A stretch of 30,030 bases of DNA from a virus. The notes beneath the pieces are model-generated. The model had not been told where the DNA came from. It did no database searches and saw only the letters and a list, made by a program, of their open reading frames with translations. The DNA is taken from IMG/VR virus record IMGVR_UViG_3300003629_000010, positions 1 through 30,030 of that record; one strand, 5' to 3'. The position numbers and the translations under genes are program-made. Shown in pieces: positions 1-6,678 of the stretch. Position 1 is the first letter of the stretch, and the number at the start of each line of letters is the position of its first letter.

Positions 1-99
1 AACGACAACGGAATCACAATCGGTACTGAGAACGGTCAAAACATTAACGTTGTAGACGAGAGAAGAGACAGCTTTGACACAACTATCCCTAACAGCGAA
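1..99. repeat. Terminal direct repeat, left copy (circular closure)
   Basis: Bases 1-99 are identical to 29932-30030. The repeat stays in the reading frame of the tail-tip gene. An exact 99-base end overlap is what a k-mer assembler leaves on a circular or circularly permuted molecule. A true short terminal repeat is possible but less likely because the overlap lies inside a coding region. Confidence 0.93.
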
Positions 100-663
100 A
101 CCAGTATAGCGGAGAGCAACGATGTTGACGGTAACTGGACGCCGATGACTTTAGAGGCTTTGTACCACGTAGTAGGATTCGCTTTTAACCAAGACGGTAC
201 AAACGGTAAAAGTATCCGTGTATCTATAGATGCTTACCCTGATGAAGGTGACGGCACACCTGACATTCTAAACTTTAGAAGCATTTTTGTAGATAAAATG
301 GATAACACAGGTGCTTCAGGTTTCAGTCAGGGAGGGCTCGGTTTCCCGGATTCTTCATGGATTAAGCAGATAACCATCGGGGTTAGAGGTCAGAATTACG
401 GTGGTGCGGAGCCCTTCTACGGTTTACGTGCTATAGGGTCTGGCGTAACCAGTACAGCTATTGATGGAAGCTTTTATGCTTACGCAATCACTCACAGCCA
501 TCCTATTGAAGAGGATGACATCAGAGTTGTTGACAGCACTAACCACCCTCACCCTGACGATGTACGTGTTGTTGACAGCACTGAGCACAGCGACCACGGT
601 ACAAGCGGAAGCACTGATGATTTGCAGGCGGACATCGAGTCCACAGAGAAAACCAACAGGTAG
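1..663 (+). CDS. Tail tip / baseplate hub-like protein, C-terminal part (continues from 28672-30030)
   Basis: The frame is open from base 1 to the TAG at 661-663 and joins in frame to the gene starting at 28672 once the 99-base overlap is removed, giving a protein of about 640 residues. This part holds residues from about 421 onward. The C-terminus carries a histidine-rich stretch (SHPIEEDD, STNHPHPDD, STEHSDHG) with the phrase D-D-[IV]-R-V-V-D-S-T repeated. HxH motifs of this kind bind metal in the T4 long-tail-fibre tip, so a receptor-contact or trimerisation role is possible. Its position after the distal tail gene supports a tail-tip component. The exact family was not recognised. The next promoter overlaps its stop codon. 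Confidence 0.8.
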   Translation, partial: NDNGITIGTENGQNINVVDERRDSFDTTIPNSETSIAESNDVDGNWTPMTLEALYHVVGFAFNQDGTNGKSIRVSIDAYPDEGDGTPDILNFRSIFVDKMDNTGASGFSQGGLGFPDSSWIKQITIGVRGQNYGGAEPFYGLRAIGSGVTSTAIDGSFYAYAITHSHPIEEDDIRVVDSTNHPHPDDVRVVDSTEHSDHGTSGSTDDLQADIESTEKTNR

Positions 664-672
664 TTTTATAAA
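664..672 (+). promoter_or_regulatory. TATA promoter for gene 695
   Basis: TTTTATAAA follows the TAG of the tail-tip gene directly. TATAAA at 667-672 lies 28 bp before the ATG at 695, the spacing expected for a leaderless archaeal transcript. Confidence 0.75.
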
Positions 673-694
673 GGAGAGTTACCAAGTGATTGTT

Positions 695-958
695 ATGGAT
701 TATAAACTTGTTGTTGAGGATGAAGTCAGTAATGACGGAGTAATGTTTTACGATTTCCGTGTAGAAGACGGCGAAGGAGATGTCGTGTTCAGCCGTGACG
801 GCTACAACATGACTTATCACCAAGCTAAGAGACGTGACGTACGATTAGTCAGTATTGCAATGATGTATTTGGAGCGTGAAGGCTTTGAAAACTATGCAGA
901 AAGTACAAGTTCAAACCAGTTAATTGAAGACGAAGTGTTTGAGGTTGTAGAGGAATGA
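695..958 (+). CDS. Small acidic protein, unknown function
   Basis: This encodes 87 residues. The ATG at 695 is chosen because it lies 28 bp after a TATA box; the frame is open further upstream, but that part overlaps the tail-tip gene. The protein starts MDYKLVVEDE, is rich in Asp and Glu and has no signal peptide or membrane segment. Its stop overlaps the next start (ATGA), so the two genes are probably translationally coupled. It shows a faint colinear resemblance to the next gene product (Y-x-L-V start, Y-x-D, VV-x-S, MT), suggesting an old duplication. No family recognised. Confidence 0.72.
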   Translation: MDYKLVVEDEVSNDGVMFYDFRVEDGEGDVVFSRDGYNMTYHQAKRRDVRLVSIAMMYLEREGFENYAESTSSNQLIEDEVFEVVEE

Positions 959-1242
959 CTGAGTACAGACTTGTCATCAACGGTGAGAGAACGAACACGG
1001 TTCACAGCTACCTTGACCTTACTCTTTACAATGAGAAGGATGAAGTAGTTGAAAGCGTTGAGGATATGACTCGTCCATTAGGGCGTGTTGAGAGGCAGCC
1101 GTTTGAAGTGTTTGCGGATTGGATTAAGGAAGTGACTGGCGACGACAAGTTTACATACACTATTGACGAGGATGAAGGTCAAAACCTTGCATCTTACGTT
1201 AAAGAGGGTAAAAGCCCGGAAGAATATTTAGAAAAGGTTTAA
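955..1242 (+). CDS. Small acidic protein, unknown function
   Basis: This encodes 95 residues starting MTEYRLVING. It overlaps the preceding stop by ATGA and has no promoter of its own, so it is the second gene of a small operon driven from 664. It is acidic, predicted soluble and has no recognisable motif. It may be a distant paralogue of the 695 product: both begin with an aromatic residue followed by x-L-V and share scattered positions in a gapless alignment. Its place just after the tail genes could mean a virion accessory or lysis-associated role, but nothing in the sequence proves this. Confidence 0.7.
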   Translation: MTEYRLVINGERTNTVHSYLDLTLYNEKDEVVESVEDMTRPLGRVERQPFEVFADWIKEVTGDDKFTYTIDEDEGQNLASYVKEGKSPEEYLEKV

Positions 1243-1249
1243 AAAGTTT

Positions 1250-1621
1250 ATGGTAGATGATATTGAACAGGCGGAGCAGCAAGCAGATGAACGCTACGAC
1301 GTAGATTACACAGGTATAGTTTACACCAGTGTCTACGCTGCAATAGCATCTGTTTCAGGTGGAGCAGCAATGAATGTTGCAGGGATTGTAGCTTCTCAGG
1401 GTTTGCCGTTGGCAATGACACTTGTTTTTGTTGCGTACGTGCTTCCTAAGGCTGCGCAAGAGCTTGACAGACGGCATCGTTTGAATCAGGCGAGACGTGA
1501 AGGATACATGGCAGGAAGACTTGAGTCTAAGAAGGGTCAGGTCACCCTGTTGAACACTCTTTTTTTCGGGTTTATGTCCAAGCTTGGTAAGGCAAGTCTT
1601 TTCGGCGCCCACAGGTTTTAA
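1250..1621 (+). CDS. Membrane protein with two predicted transmembrane segments (holin-like candidate)
   Basis: This encodes 123 residues. After an acidic N-terminus of about 20 residues come two hydrophobic segments, roughly residues 22-46 (Ala, Gly and Ser rich) and 48-68 (GLPLAMTLVFVAYVLPKAA), then a basic stretch with RRHRLNQARREGYMAGRLE. Two closely spaced membrane helices followed by a charged tail, placed after the tail genes, resemble the layout of phage holins. Archaeal viral lysis proteins are poorly known, so this is inference only. It is the third gene of the 695 operon, starting 8 bases after the previous stop. Confidence 0.68.
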   Translation: MVDDIEQAEQQADERYDVDYTGIVYTSVYAAIASVSGGAAMNVAGIVASQGLPLAMTLVFVAYVLPKAAQELDRRHRLNQARREGYMAGRLESKKGQVTLLNTLFFGFMSKLGKASLFGAHRF

Positions 1622-1640
1622 AAAGGTTGTCACCACATAC

Positions 1641-1650
1641 TATATATAAG
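1641..1650 (+). promoter_or_regulatory. TATA promoter for portal gene
   Basis: TATATATAAG with TATATA at 1641-1646, 28 bp before the portal ATG at 1669. No SD is visible, so the portal mRNA is probably leaderless. Confidence 0.7.
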
Positions 1651-1668
1651 AGGTATTAAAAAAATACT

Positions 1669-2952
1669 ATGAAATTTACTGAAAGAATTAAGAACAGTAT
1701 CCCCGGAACACAGACTGAGAGCCGAAGTGCTTCTCAACAGTTCCAAGGAATGCTGAGCGGAGGATTCTCTTTGAAAGAAGGCGAGTTCATCTCCGATATT
1801 TACAATGATGAGATTCTTGACCCTCACGACGAGTTCCGTGCAGGTTACAGAATGCTTCACAACGACCCTGATGTAGCATCAGCGATTGGTACTCGTGTTG
1901 ACATGTTGATGGGACGTGAATTAACTGTTGAATCGGATGATGATGAGACACAGGAGTACTTTGAAAATGAGGTTCTCCCCAAAATTAAACAGCCACTTCG
2001 TAATGCGTTGCGTGACATGAGTATTACAGGTAACGGTTACATCGAGGTTATGCGTGGAAACCAGACAGGTGTCCCGCTTGAATTTGAAGAAGTTCAGAGA
2101 CCGCATAAAGTCTACATTGATTTCAACGAACAGTTCGAAGTTGAAAAATACGTTATAAAGACTCGTGGCACACAGGAAGGTAAGCGTTACGACGTAAGCT
2201 ATTTCGACGGACGTACTAAAACAGTTAAAGGTGTAGCAGTTGACCCTGACAACCTTGTACATCTACGTGAGGGTTCAGGAAGTATTCCGAAGTACGGTAG
2301 AAGCGATTTCCTGTCAGCAGTTGACAGTTACAAGATGAAACGTGAAATGATGCGTTCGCAGGCTGTCATTGCAAGGCAGAAAAGTATTCCACGTAAACTG
2401 GTGAAAGTTAAAGGTATCGGCGGCGATGACGCAGTCGAACTACCTGATGACGGTACTAATCAAAGCCAGAAAGCAGAGATTGAAGGCAAACTAAGCAACA
2501 TGAGCGACTATGAAAACCCTGTTATTTATGATACAGAGGTTGAGGTCGAGGACTTTGACTATGACCCTTCAGTCGGTGAGAACCAAGAAGTTATTAAAGA
2601 GTTAAGCCGTGAGATTACGGCTTCTATGCCTGATTACTTGACACGTGCGGACAACAGTAACAAAGCGACTGCTGCTGAGGAGAAGAAGACTCTTCAGTTG
2701 CGTATGAGCGCTGTACGTGACAGTGTTTCAAGCAGGATTAACTCTGTTCTGCAGGAGATTGCAGAGGAGAATGGCTACGACACTGACGTTACAATCAGTT
2801 TCGGGGATTTTGACTGGCCGACAAGGAAGGAGAAGGTTGATGAGGCAACAACTCTTTACCAGAACGGTGTAATCAGTCAGGGCGAGGCACGTAACATGCT
2901 TGATTTTGAAGATGTTGACGGCGACGCCAAGTTTGTAAACGGTGAGGAATGA
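1669..2952 (+). CDS. Portal protein
   Basis: This encodes 427 residues, the usual size for a phage portal. The N-terminal half has the typical pattern of DNDPDVASAIGTR-like sequence (HNDPDVASAIGTRVDMLMGR), MSITGNGYIEVMR and a beta-rich wing region, followed by the conserved region LVHLREGSGSIPKYGRSDFL. The C-terminal half holds the long helix and the A-A-E-E-K-K-T-L-Q-L segment (SNKATAAEEKKTLQLRM) seen in portal families, ending with the QNGVISQGEARNML-type motif of clip and stem-distal regions. It would form the dodecameric DNA gate at one capsid vertex. Unusually, it lies after the tail genes, not between TerL and the protease. It has its own leaderless promoter and an oligo-T terminator after it. 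Confidence 0.9.
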   Translation: MKFTERIKNSIPGTQTESRSASQQFQGMLSGGFSLKEGEFISDIYNDEILDPHDEFRAGYRMLHNDPDVASAIGTRVDMLMGRELTVESDDDETQEYFENEVLPKIKQPLRNALRDMSITGNGYIEVMRGNQTGVPLEFEEVQRPHKVYIDFNEQFEVEKYVIKTRGTQEGKRYDVSYFDGRTKTVKGVAVDPDNLVHLREGSGSIPKYGRSDFLSAVDSYKMKREMMRSQAVIARQKSIPRKLVKVKGIGGDDAVELPDDGTNQSQKAEIEGKLSNMSDYENPVIYDTEVEVEDFDYDPSVGENQEVIKELSREITASMPDYLTRADNSNKATAAEEKKTLQLRMSAVRDSVSSRINSVLQEIAEENGYDTDVTISFGDFDWPTRKEKVDEATTLYQNGVISQGEARNMLDFEDVDGDAKFVNGEE

Positions 2953-2973
2953 AATAGTTTCCGAACCCAATCA

Positions 2974-2986
2974 ATTTTTCTTTTTT
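2974..2986 (+). terminator. Oligo-T terminator after portal
   Basis: TTTTTCTTTTTT lies 21 bases after the portal stop codon. Archaeal RNA polymerase terminates at such T runs. Confidence 0.6.
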
Positions 2987-3037
2987 ATCCCTCGTATTTG
3001 AGGTTTAAGTAAGTAGGTATCTCATGTATTTACATGG

Positions 3038-3907
3038 ATGGAAGACGTAAATAATTATTTGGAAGGCGAATCAAAGCAAAGATTTGATAATATGGAAAGA
3101 TATTTAGACGAACAGGACCGCAGACACTACCAAACTGATGATGGAGAGACGGACGTGTACAGTGTAACCACTATTCTCGGTGAAGCTGATAAAGGTGACG
3201 GCTTGAAGTGGTGGAAACGCCATAATGATGGTTTAGGTGATAACCCGTTTTGGAAGCATTTGCTTCAGTACAAGCAGAACCTTGGTACGTTGGCTCACTA
3301 CAACAACCTTGCTCCCTTACAGCACCCGGATAACCCTGAGAATGCTTGGACGGAGGACGAATCCTCGTCAAGAGAAGGCGTTGATGACTTAGCTGGCGAC
3401 CCTAATGTTTTGTACAGTTTGTTCAACGACAGGGGTTGGGTAAAGGACCGGGAAGCATTCGAGATATATCAAGATAATGAGGATAAGTGTTTATACGATG
3501 TTTTTATAAAGGACATGAATTATATTGAGGATAAGTTTGATGAAATACTTGATGAAAAAGGTATAGAACAAAGACACGTTGAGAATGTGGAGACCAAGTT
3601 TATAGTGCCTGAAGGAGATGACCACGCCGGTTATGGCGGACAGGTTGACCTTATTTATGAGGACCCGGAGACGGGTGAGAGCGTTGTAGCTGATTTGAAG
3701 ACGAGCAGTAAGGTTCGTACGAAGCATAGGCGGCAGGCTGCCGCTTATAGTTATGCTGCGGAGAATCACCCTGACCTTAACGGTGAAGGTGTTGCCCGTG
3801 CAGAGATTTGGCGTATCAACCCTGAGAATAAGGAGAAGGAGGTTTATCAAATGAGTGATTGGGAGAGTTATTTCAAGGATTTCGCTGATGAAAGCAAAAA
3901 GCTTTAA
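3038..3907 (+). CDS. PD-(D/E)XK nuclease, RecB/exonuclease-like
   Basis: This encodes 289 residues. The nuclease core is clear: H87 in GTLAHYNNLAP, E186 in ETKFIV, D204 in GGQVDLIYED, D219 and K221 in VADLKTSSK, and Q233/Y237 in RRQAAAYSYA. This H-E-D-(D-x-K)-Q-x3-Y order is that of the RecB/Cas4/YqaJ-type PD-(D/E)XK superfamily, which cuts or trims DNA with Mg2+. There is no cysteine cluster, so unlike the gene at 4576 it should not carry an iron-sulfur cluster. It starts the early block after a weak TTTAAGT box at 3004-3010, about 30 bp upstream. Likely roles are recombination or processing of replication ends. Confidence 0.82.
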   Translation: MEDVNNYLEGESKQRFDNMERYLDEQDRRHYQTDDGETDVYSVTTILGEADKGDGLKWWKRHNDGLGDNPFWKHLLQYKQNLGTLAHYNNLAPLQHPDNPENAWTEDESSSREGVDDLAGDPNVLYSLFNDRGWVKDREAFEIYQDNEDKCLYDVFIKDMNYIEDKFDEILDEKGIEQRHVENVETKFIVPEGDDHAGYGGQVDLIYEDPETGESVVADLKTSSKVRTKHRRQAAAYSYAAENHPDLNGEGVARAEIWRINPENKEKEVYQMSDWESYFKDFADESKKL

Positions 3908-3939
3908 ATAAGTTGGTTACTTTATTGTTTAATCTTGCT

Positions 3940-4107
3940 ATGACTGATGAAGATGATGAAACGACTTGCAAGGTCTGTGACAATACGAACATTGAAAGCA
4001 GTATTCCGGAGGCTATGGGTGAGGAGTGTCCTAAGTGCGGTGCGGAGATGCAGCCGCAGTCTGGATGCTTCCTGTGCCCGATTTGCGGATATAGTCCTTG
4101 CTCTTAA
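3940..4107 (+). CDS. Small zinc-ribbon protein
   Basis: This encodes 55 residues starting MTDEDDETTCKVC. The ATG at 3940 is preferred over upstream non-ATG starts because a TTTAAATA box lies at 3903-3910. Eight cysteines are present: C10, C13, C30, C33, C43, C46, C49 and C54. The end, CFLCPICGYSPC, resembles the C-terminal zinc ribbon of class II (B12-dependent) ribonucleotide reductases, but no reductase domain is encoded. It could be a DNA- or RNA-binding adaptor. It follows the nuclease gene closely and ends before a hairpin terminator. Confidence 0.72.
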   Translation: MTDEDDETTCKVCDNTNIESSIPEAMGEECPKCGAEMQPQSGCFLCPICGYSPCS

Positions 4108-4114
4108 AACGAAA

Positions 4115-4134
4115 GGTGGTTTTTCCACCCTTTT
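4115..4134 (+). terminator. Short hairpin terminator
   Basis: GGTGG, loop TTTTT, CCACC, then TTTT. It lies just after the zinc-ribbon stop. A second CCACCC directly after it begins the dispersed repeat, so alternative pairing is possible. Confidence 0.45.
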
Positions 4135-4175
4135 CCACCCCTAAATGGGCATGGGTAAAGAGGTAAGATGTACCG
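4135..4175 (+). repeat. Dispersed ~50-bp element, copy A
   Basis: Core CCACCCCTAAATGGGCATGG continues into GTAAAGAGGTAAGATGTACCG. Same orientation as copy B (7117), inverted relative to copies C (16615) and D (24664). It ends directly at the ATG of the gene at 4176, and its GAGGT lies about 11 bases before that start. Confidence 0.8.
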
Positions 4176-4454
4176 ATGAACACAGTTAAGAAATGGTTAT
4201 ATGATTACAAAGGCTTCCTGTTTAAAAAAGCAGGGTTTATCGACTACACTGAACTCCATGCATTCGGTGTCGGCGTGATTGACGGTTTTGGCGTCCACGG
4301 CGAAGGTTACCGACTTGATTATTGGAGGAAACGATTCAAAGATGTTAAAGAAGAACCGCATTATTACCACAGCGGTTATGCGTTTGGCAGGAGTCTCAAG
4401 TATGTGGGGGTTCTGGCTGTTACTGGTTCTACAGGTTTACATGTATTGCCTTAA
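4176..4454 (+). CDS. Small protein, unknown function
   Basis: This encodes 92 residues starting MNTVKKWLYDYKG. It is basic and rich in Gly, Tyr and Phe, with DYWRKRFKD and HSGYAFGRSLKY phrases. The segment SGYAFGR resembles short G-Y-x-x-G-R motifs seen on small archaeal viral proteins (compare EGYMAGR in the protein at 1250), but this is too weak to name a family. It starts directly after repeat element copy A, which also supplies the only SD-like sequence (GAGGT). No TATA box is visible at the usual spacing. Confidence 0.6.
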   Translation: MNTVKKWLYDYKGFLFKKAGFIDYTELHAFGVGVIDGFGVHGEGYRLDYWRKRFKDVKEEPHYYHSGYAFGRSLKYVGVLAVTGSTGLHVLP

Positions 4455-4491
4455 ATATTGGCTCGACCGAAACCTTTATAAAGCTACGTGA
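4342..4491 (+). CDS. Possible overlapping small membrane protein
   Basis: An out-of-frame reading frame of 49 residues overlaps the end of the 4176 gene. It starts MLKKNRIITTAVMR and contains one strong hydrophobic segment (GFWLLLVLQVYMYC) followed by KYWLDRN. GGAGG at 4325-4329 lies 12 bases before the ATG. The shape, basic N-terminus then one membrane helix, fits a real small membrane protein, but overlap with another likely gene and the short length make it uncertain. Confidence 0.25.
   Translation: MLKKNRIITTAVMRLAGVSSMWGFWLLLVLQVYMYCLKYWLDRNLYKAT
4477..4482 (+). promoter_or_regulatory. TATA promoter for micro-ORF 4505
   Basis: CCTTTATAAAG with TATAAA 28 bp before the ATG at 4505. The promoter and the following 25 bases resemble 6560-6605, which looks like a duplicated unit. 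Confidence 0.6.
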
Positions 4492-4504
4492 GTAATTAAT
4501 GTTT

Positions 4505-4579
4505 ATGTTCGAAGGCAGTAACAACCTTTATAAATGCATCCAACTAATTTTTATATTACAAGGTGAGAAATACCTATGA
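4505..4579 (+). CDS. Possible leaderless micro-ORF (24 residues)
   Basis: ATG at 4505 is at the standard leaderless distance from the TATA box and reads MFEGSNNLYKCIQLIFILQG before its stop overlaps the start of the 4576 gene (ATGA). A second promoter for 4576 lies inside it. It shares its start context (TGTTTATG-T-CGAA) with the micro-ORF at 6586. It may be a leader peptide or only a remnant of a duplicated promoter. Confidence 0.25.
   Translation: MFEGSNNLYKCIQLIFILQGEKYL
4529..4566 (+). promoter_or_regulatory. TATA promoter and SD site for nuclease 4576
   Basis: CCTTTATAAATG with TATAAA at 4529-4534, 47 bp before ATG 4576. AGGTGA at 4561-4566 lies 9 bases before the ATG. The transcript therefore has a short leader with a good SD. 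Confidence 0.75.
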
Positions 4580-5556
4580 AACAAGACAAACAAAAAGATT
4601 GGAAAAAACAGATTGAAGAGAAGTACAGCGGGGCAGAAAACCCTGCAAAGAAAACCGGACAACAAAGTAAAGAAAACAGGAGAAAACGTCACATCGACGA
4701 CATCGGCGCAACAAACATTATCGCCAAACGTTATAACGTGACCGAAGACCCTGACACAGGTGAGAAAAACAAGGAACTGGTAGAGCACGACGGCGAACGA
4801 CACATGCTTGACCTAATGAACGAAATACGTGACGCATTAGAGAAAAACAACAGGTCAGAGTACGCCAACAGCGAGCAAGATGCCTACAAATTCTATCCTT
4901 CACAGGTCGGAATGTGTAAAAGGCAGATGTTCCTATCCAAGCTTGACCAACACTACTACCCTCACGAGACACAGGCAAAATTCGTGACAGGTACCATGAT
5001 TCACAAATGGCTTGAAGAAAACCTGCTACCTCACTTCGACGAGGAAGGTAAAAGCCATGTAGACATGGAGAAATGGATTGACTTCGAAGAAGACGGTCTA
5101 CGATTCAAAGGACGTATGGATTACTACAATCCGAAGAGCGGTCGAATCATTGACTTCAAAAGCCGTGGCGCATGGTACAACTTCGAACCTCCACGTAAAA
5201 AACATTTGGAGCAAGTCATGACATACATGCGTGGCGTTGACGGAGCCGACAAAGGTACGCTGGTTTACCTGCGTAAGAGAGACCTTGATTTCAGGACTTG
5301 GCCGGCACGTAAAGACGGCAAAAGGTTTTTCAAGTTCAGCGAAGACATTTGGCAGGACACAAAAGACAAGTGTGCAATCGTAGGCGATGCAGTAGCTGAC
5401 AGGATGCAGACAAGGACGAAGGAGAACTACGTAAAAGGTTTGGACGACATACCTTTCGACAAATGTGGTCATGAAGATTGTATGTGCAGCGACGAAGAAG
5501 AAAAAGCAAGTGAATCATACAAATTCCTTTTAGACAAAGGTGCTATTTATGAGTAA
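4576..5556 (+). CDS. Cas4-like PD-(D/E)XK exonuclease with Fe-S cysteine set
   Basis: This encodes 326 residues. After a lysine-rich, polar N-terminus of about 100 residues comes the Cas4-like core: C114 in YPSQVGMCKRQMFL, H143 in TGTMIHKWLE, D182 in FKGRMDYYN, D193 and K195 in RIIDFKSRGA, and Q213 in HLEQVMTYMRG. Three cysteines close the domain (C297, C302, C304). One N-terminal plus three C-terminal cysteines is the 4Fe-4S arrangement of Cas4 and AddB-type nucleases. No CRISPR array or other cas gene is present, so a role in viral replication, recombination or end processing is more likely than spacer acquisition. Its stop overlaps the next gene start. Confidence 0.85.
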   Translation: MKQDKQKDWKKQIEEKYSGAENPAKKTGQQSKENRRKRHIDDIGATNIIAKRYNVTEDPDTGEKNKELVEHDGERHMLDLMNEIRDALEKNNRSEYANSEQDAYKFYPSQVGMCKRQMFLSKLDQHYYPHETQAKFVTGTMIHKWLEENLLPHFDEEGKSHVDMEKWIDFEEDGLRFKGRMDYYNPKSGRIIDFKSRGAWYNFEPPRKKHLEQVMTYMRGVDGADKGTLVYLRKRDLDFRTWPARKDGKRFFKFSEDIWQDTKDKCAIVGDAVADRMQTRTKENYVKGLDDIPFDKCGHEDCMCSDEEEKASESYKFLLDKGAIYE

Positions 5557-6418
5557 AGAAGACAACAACAAACAAGAAGAAGAAGATGTGGTTCGGGAGA
5601 ACCAGATGAAGAAAAGAGTTTTGAAAAAACAGGAAAATCAGGAAGTAGGCGATTACCTACTGGTCAACGAAGGAACGATGGACATGGACATGGATGCATG
5701 GTATATCGACGTGAAGGAGGACGGCGACCTTATCGAGCAAATCCCTCAGACACGTGTCATGAAACAGATTCACGGCATGTCTCAGAACCAAGTGAAGAAA
5801 TTGATGCGTAACAACACCGAGAAAGTGTTTGAAATGGGTGACGCCCCTGAATGGGTGCGTGGAGTTCACAGCATGTACGACCTTGCCGGAGACGGATTCC
5901 AAATCAGTTTCGAGTACTTGATGGGTGAAACCGCTTTAGCTAAGTACATGGACGAAAACGGCGTTCATGAAGAATGGGTTATTACGTATGGTCCTGACCA
6001 AGCAGTGCTGACAGCTAAGAAAGAGTACAGCGACTCCTTCCCTGACAAGGATTGGGAGACAGTCGGTCATGCCTCGGCAGTTATCGGTACGGAGATGACG
6101 CAGATGGATTGGGCTGAAAACAACCCGGAAGTTGAGACTAAAACCTTTGAGGACTGGAACTACGTTGAGGAAGTCGAGCATTTAGACGACCTTGCTGATG
6201 AAGAGGTTGTTCAAGAGTCGATGAGCGGTGTTGTATGCGGCATGTACGATGAAGGCACCGAGGTTGAGTTAGTGGTTCAGAGATTGGGTGACAGTTTCCG
6301 TTTCAAGATTAACGATGAAGCGTTTTATTACTGGATTAACGACCCTGTTGAGAACCCGTTAAGTTTCAGGTTGCCTGATTGGGCGATTATGATGCTTCAG
6401 GAGGATGATTACGTATGA
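5549..6418 (+). CDS. Acidic protein, unknown function
   Basis: This encodes 289 residues starting MSKEDNNKQEEEDVV. The ATG at 5549 is preferred over an in-frame GTG at 5540 because AGGTG at 5538-5542 is well placed for it. It overlaps the end of the Cas4-like gene by 8 bases, suggesting joint expression and perhaps joint function. The protein is strongly acidic, with a charged N-terminal 40 residues and then a probably globular part rich in Trp and Met. No domain recognised. Its place between the nuclease and the tRNA block suggests an early role in DNA metabolism. Confidence 0.78.
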   Translation: MSKEDNNKQEEEDVVRENQMKKRVLKKQENQEVGDYLLVNEGTMDMDMDAWYIDVKEDGDLIEQIPQTRVMKQIHGMSQNQVKKLMRNNTEKVFEMGDAPEWVRGVHSMYDLAGDGFQISFEYLMGETALAKYMDENGVHEEWVITYGPDQAVLTAKKEYSDSFPDKDWETVGHASAVIGTEMTQMDWAENNPEVETKTFEDWNYVEEVEHLDDLADEEVVQESMSGVVCGMYDEGTEVELVVQRLGDSFRFKINDEAFYYWINDPVENPLSFRLPDWAIMMLQEDDYV

Positions 6419-6564
6419 CGGTTGTCGGCGACGTTAATAGGTGGCTTGACCGCCACGTTCTTCTTCCTTTGTACAGCATTGTTTATTTCCCGGAGCCTGA
6501 GACTCAGTTCCAAGCTGATGTGAATAAGTTGGTGAAGAAAAGGTTCGAGGGAAAACCTTTATAA
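6415..6564 (+). CDS. Small protein of 49 residues, unknown
   Basis: The start ATG overlaps the preceding stop (ATGA), a strong sign of translational coupling. It reads MTVVGDVNRWLDRHVLLPLY and ends KRFEGKPL, with its TAA inside the TATA box of the next promoter (6560-6565). It is the last gene of the operon that starts at 4576. It is slightly amphipathic and has no recognised motif. Confidence 0.6.
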   Translation: MTVVGDVNRWLDRHVLLPLYSIVYFPEPETQFQADVNKLVKKRFEGKPL

Positions 6565-6565
6565 A
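6560..6565 (+). promoter_or_regulatory. TATA promoter upstream of tRNA block
   Basis: CCTTTATAAAG with TATAAA 26 bp before ATG 6586. The unit resembles 4477-4520. Confidence 0.65.
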
Positions 6566-6585
6566 GCTTGGGAACTAATATGTTT

Positions 6586-6678
6586 ATGTCCGAAAGCCGT
6601 AAAAAGTTTCGGACCTGCGGTGTAAGGTTCGGTGGTCTTGTTTCCCTGCACCAGTCAGTCTGTCATAGGTTGATTTAA
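6586..6678 (+). CDS. Possible leaderless micro-ORF (30 residues)
   Basis: The frame reads MSESRKKFRTCGVRFGGLVS and ends at TAA 6676-6678. It sits at leaderless distance from a good TATA box. It is basic, unlike the acidic proteome. The transcript could instead be non-coding, because a strong hairpin (6687-6711) follows it. Confidence 0.3.
   Translation: MSESRKKFRTCGVRFGGLVSLHQSVCHRLI

Noticed and set aside
4576-5556. CRISPR-Cas system suggested by the Cas4-like nuclease
   Set aside because: No repeat-spacer array and no other cas gene was seen; Cas4-like nucleases are common in archaeal viruses without CRISPR.
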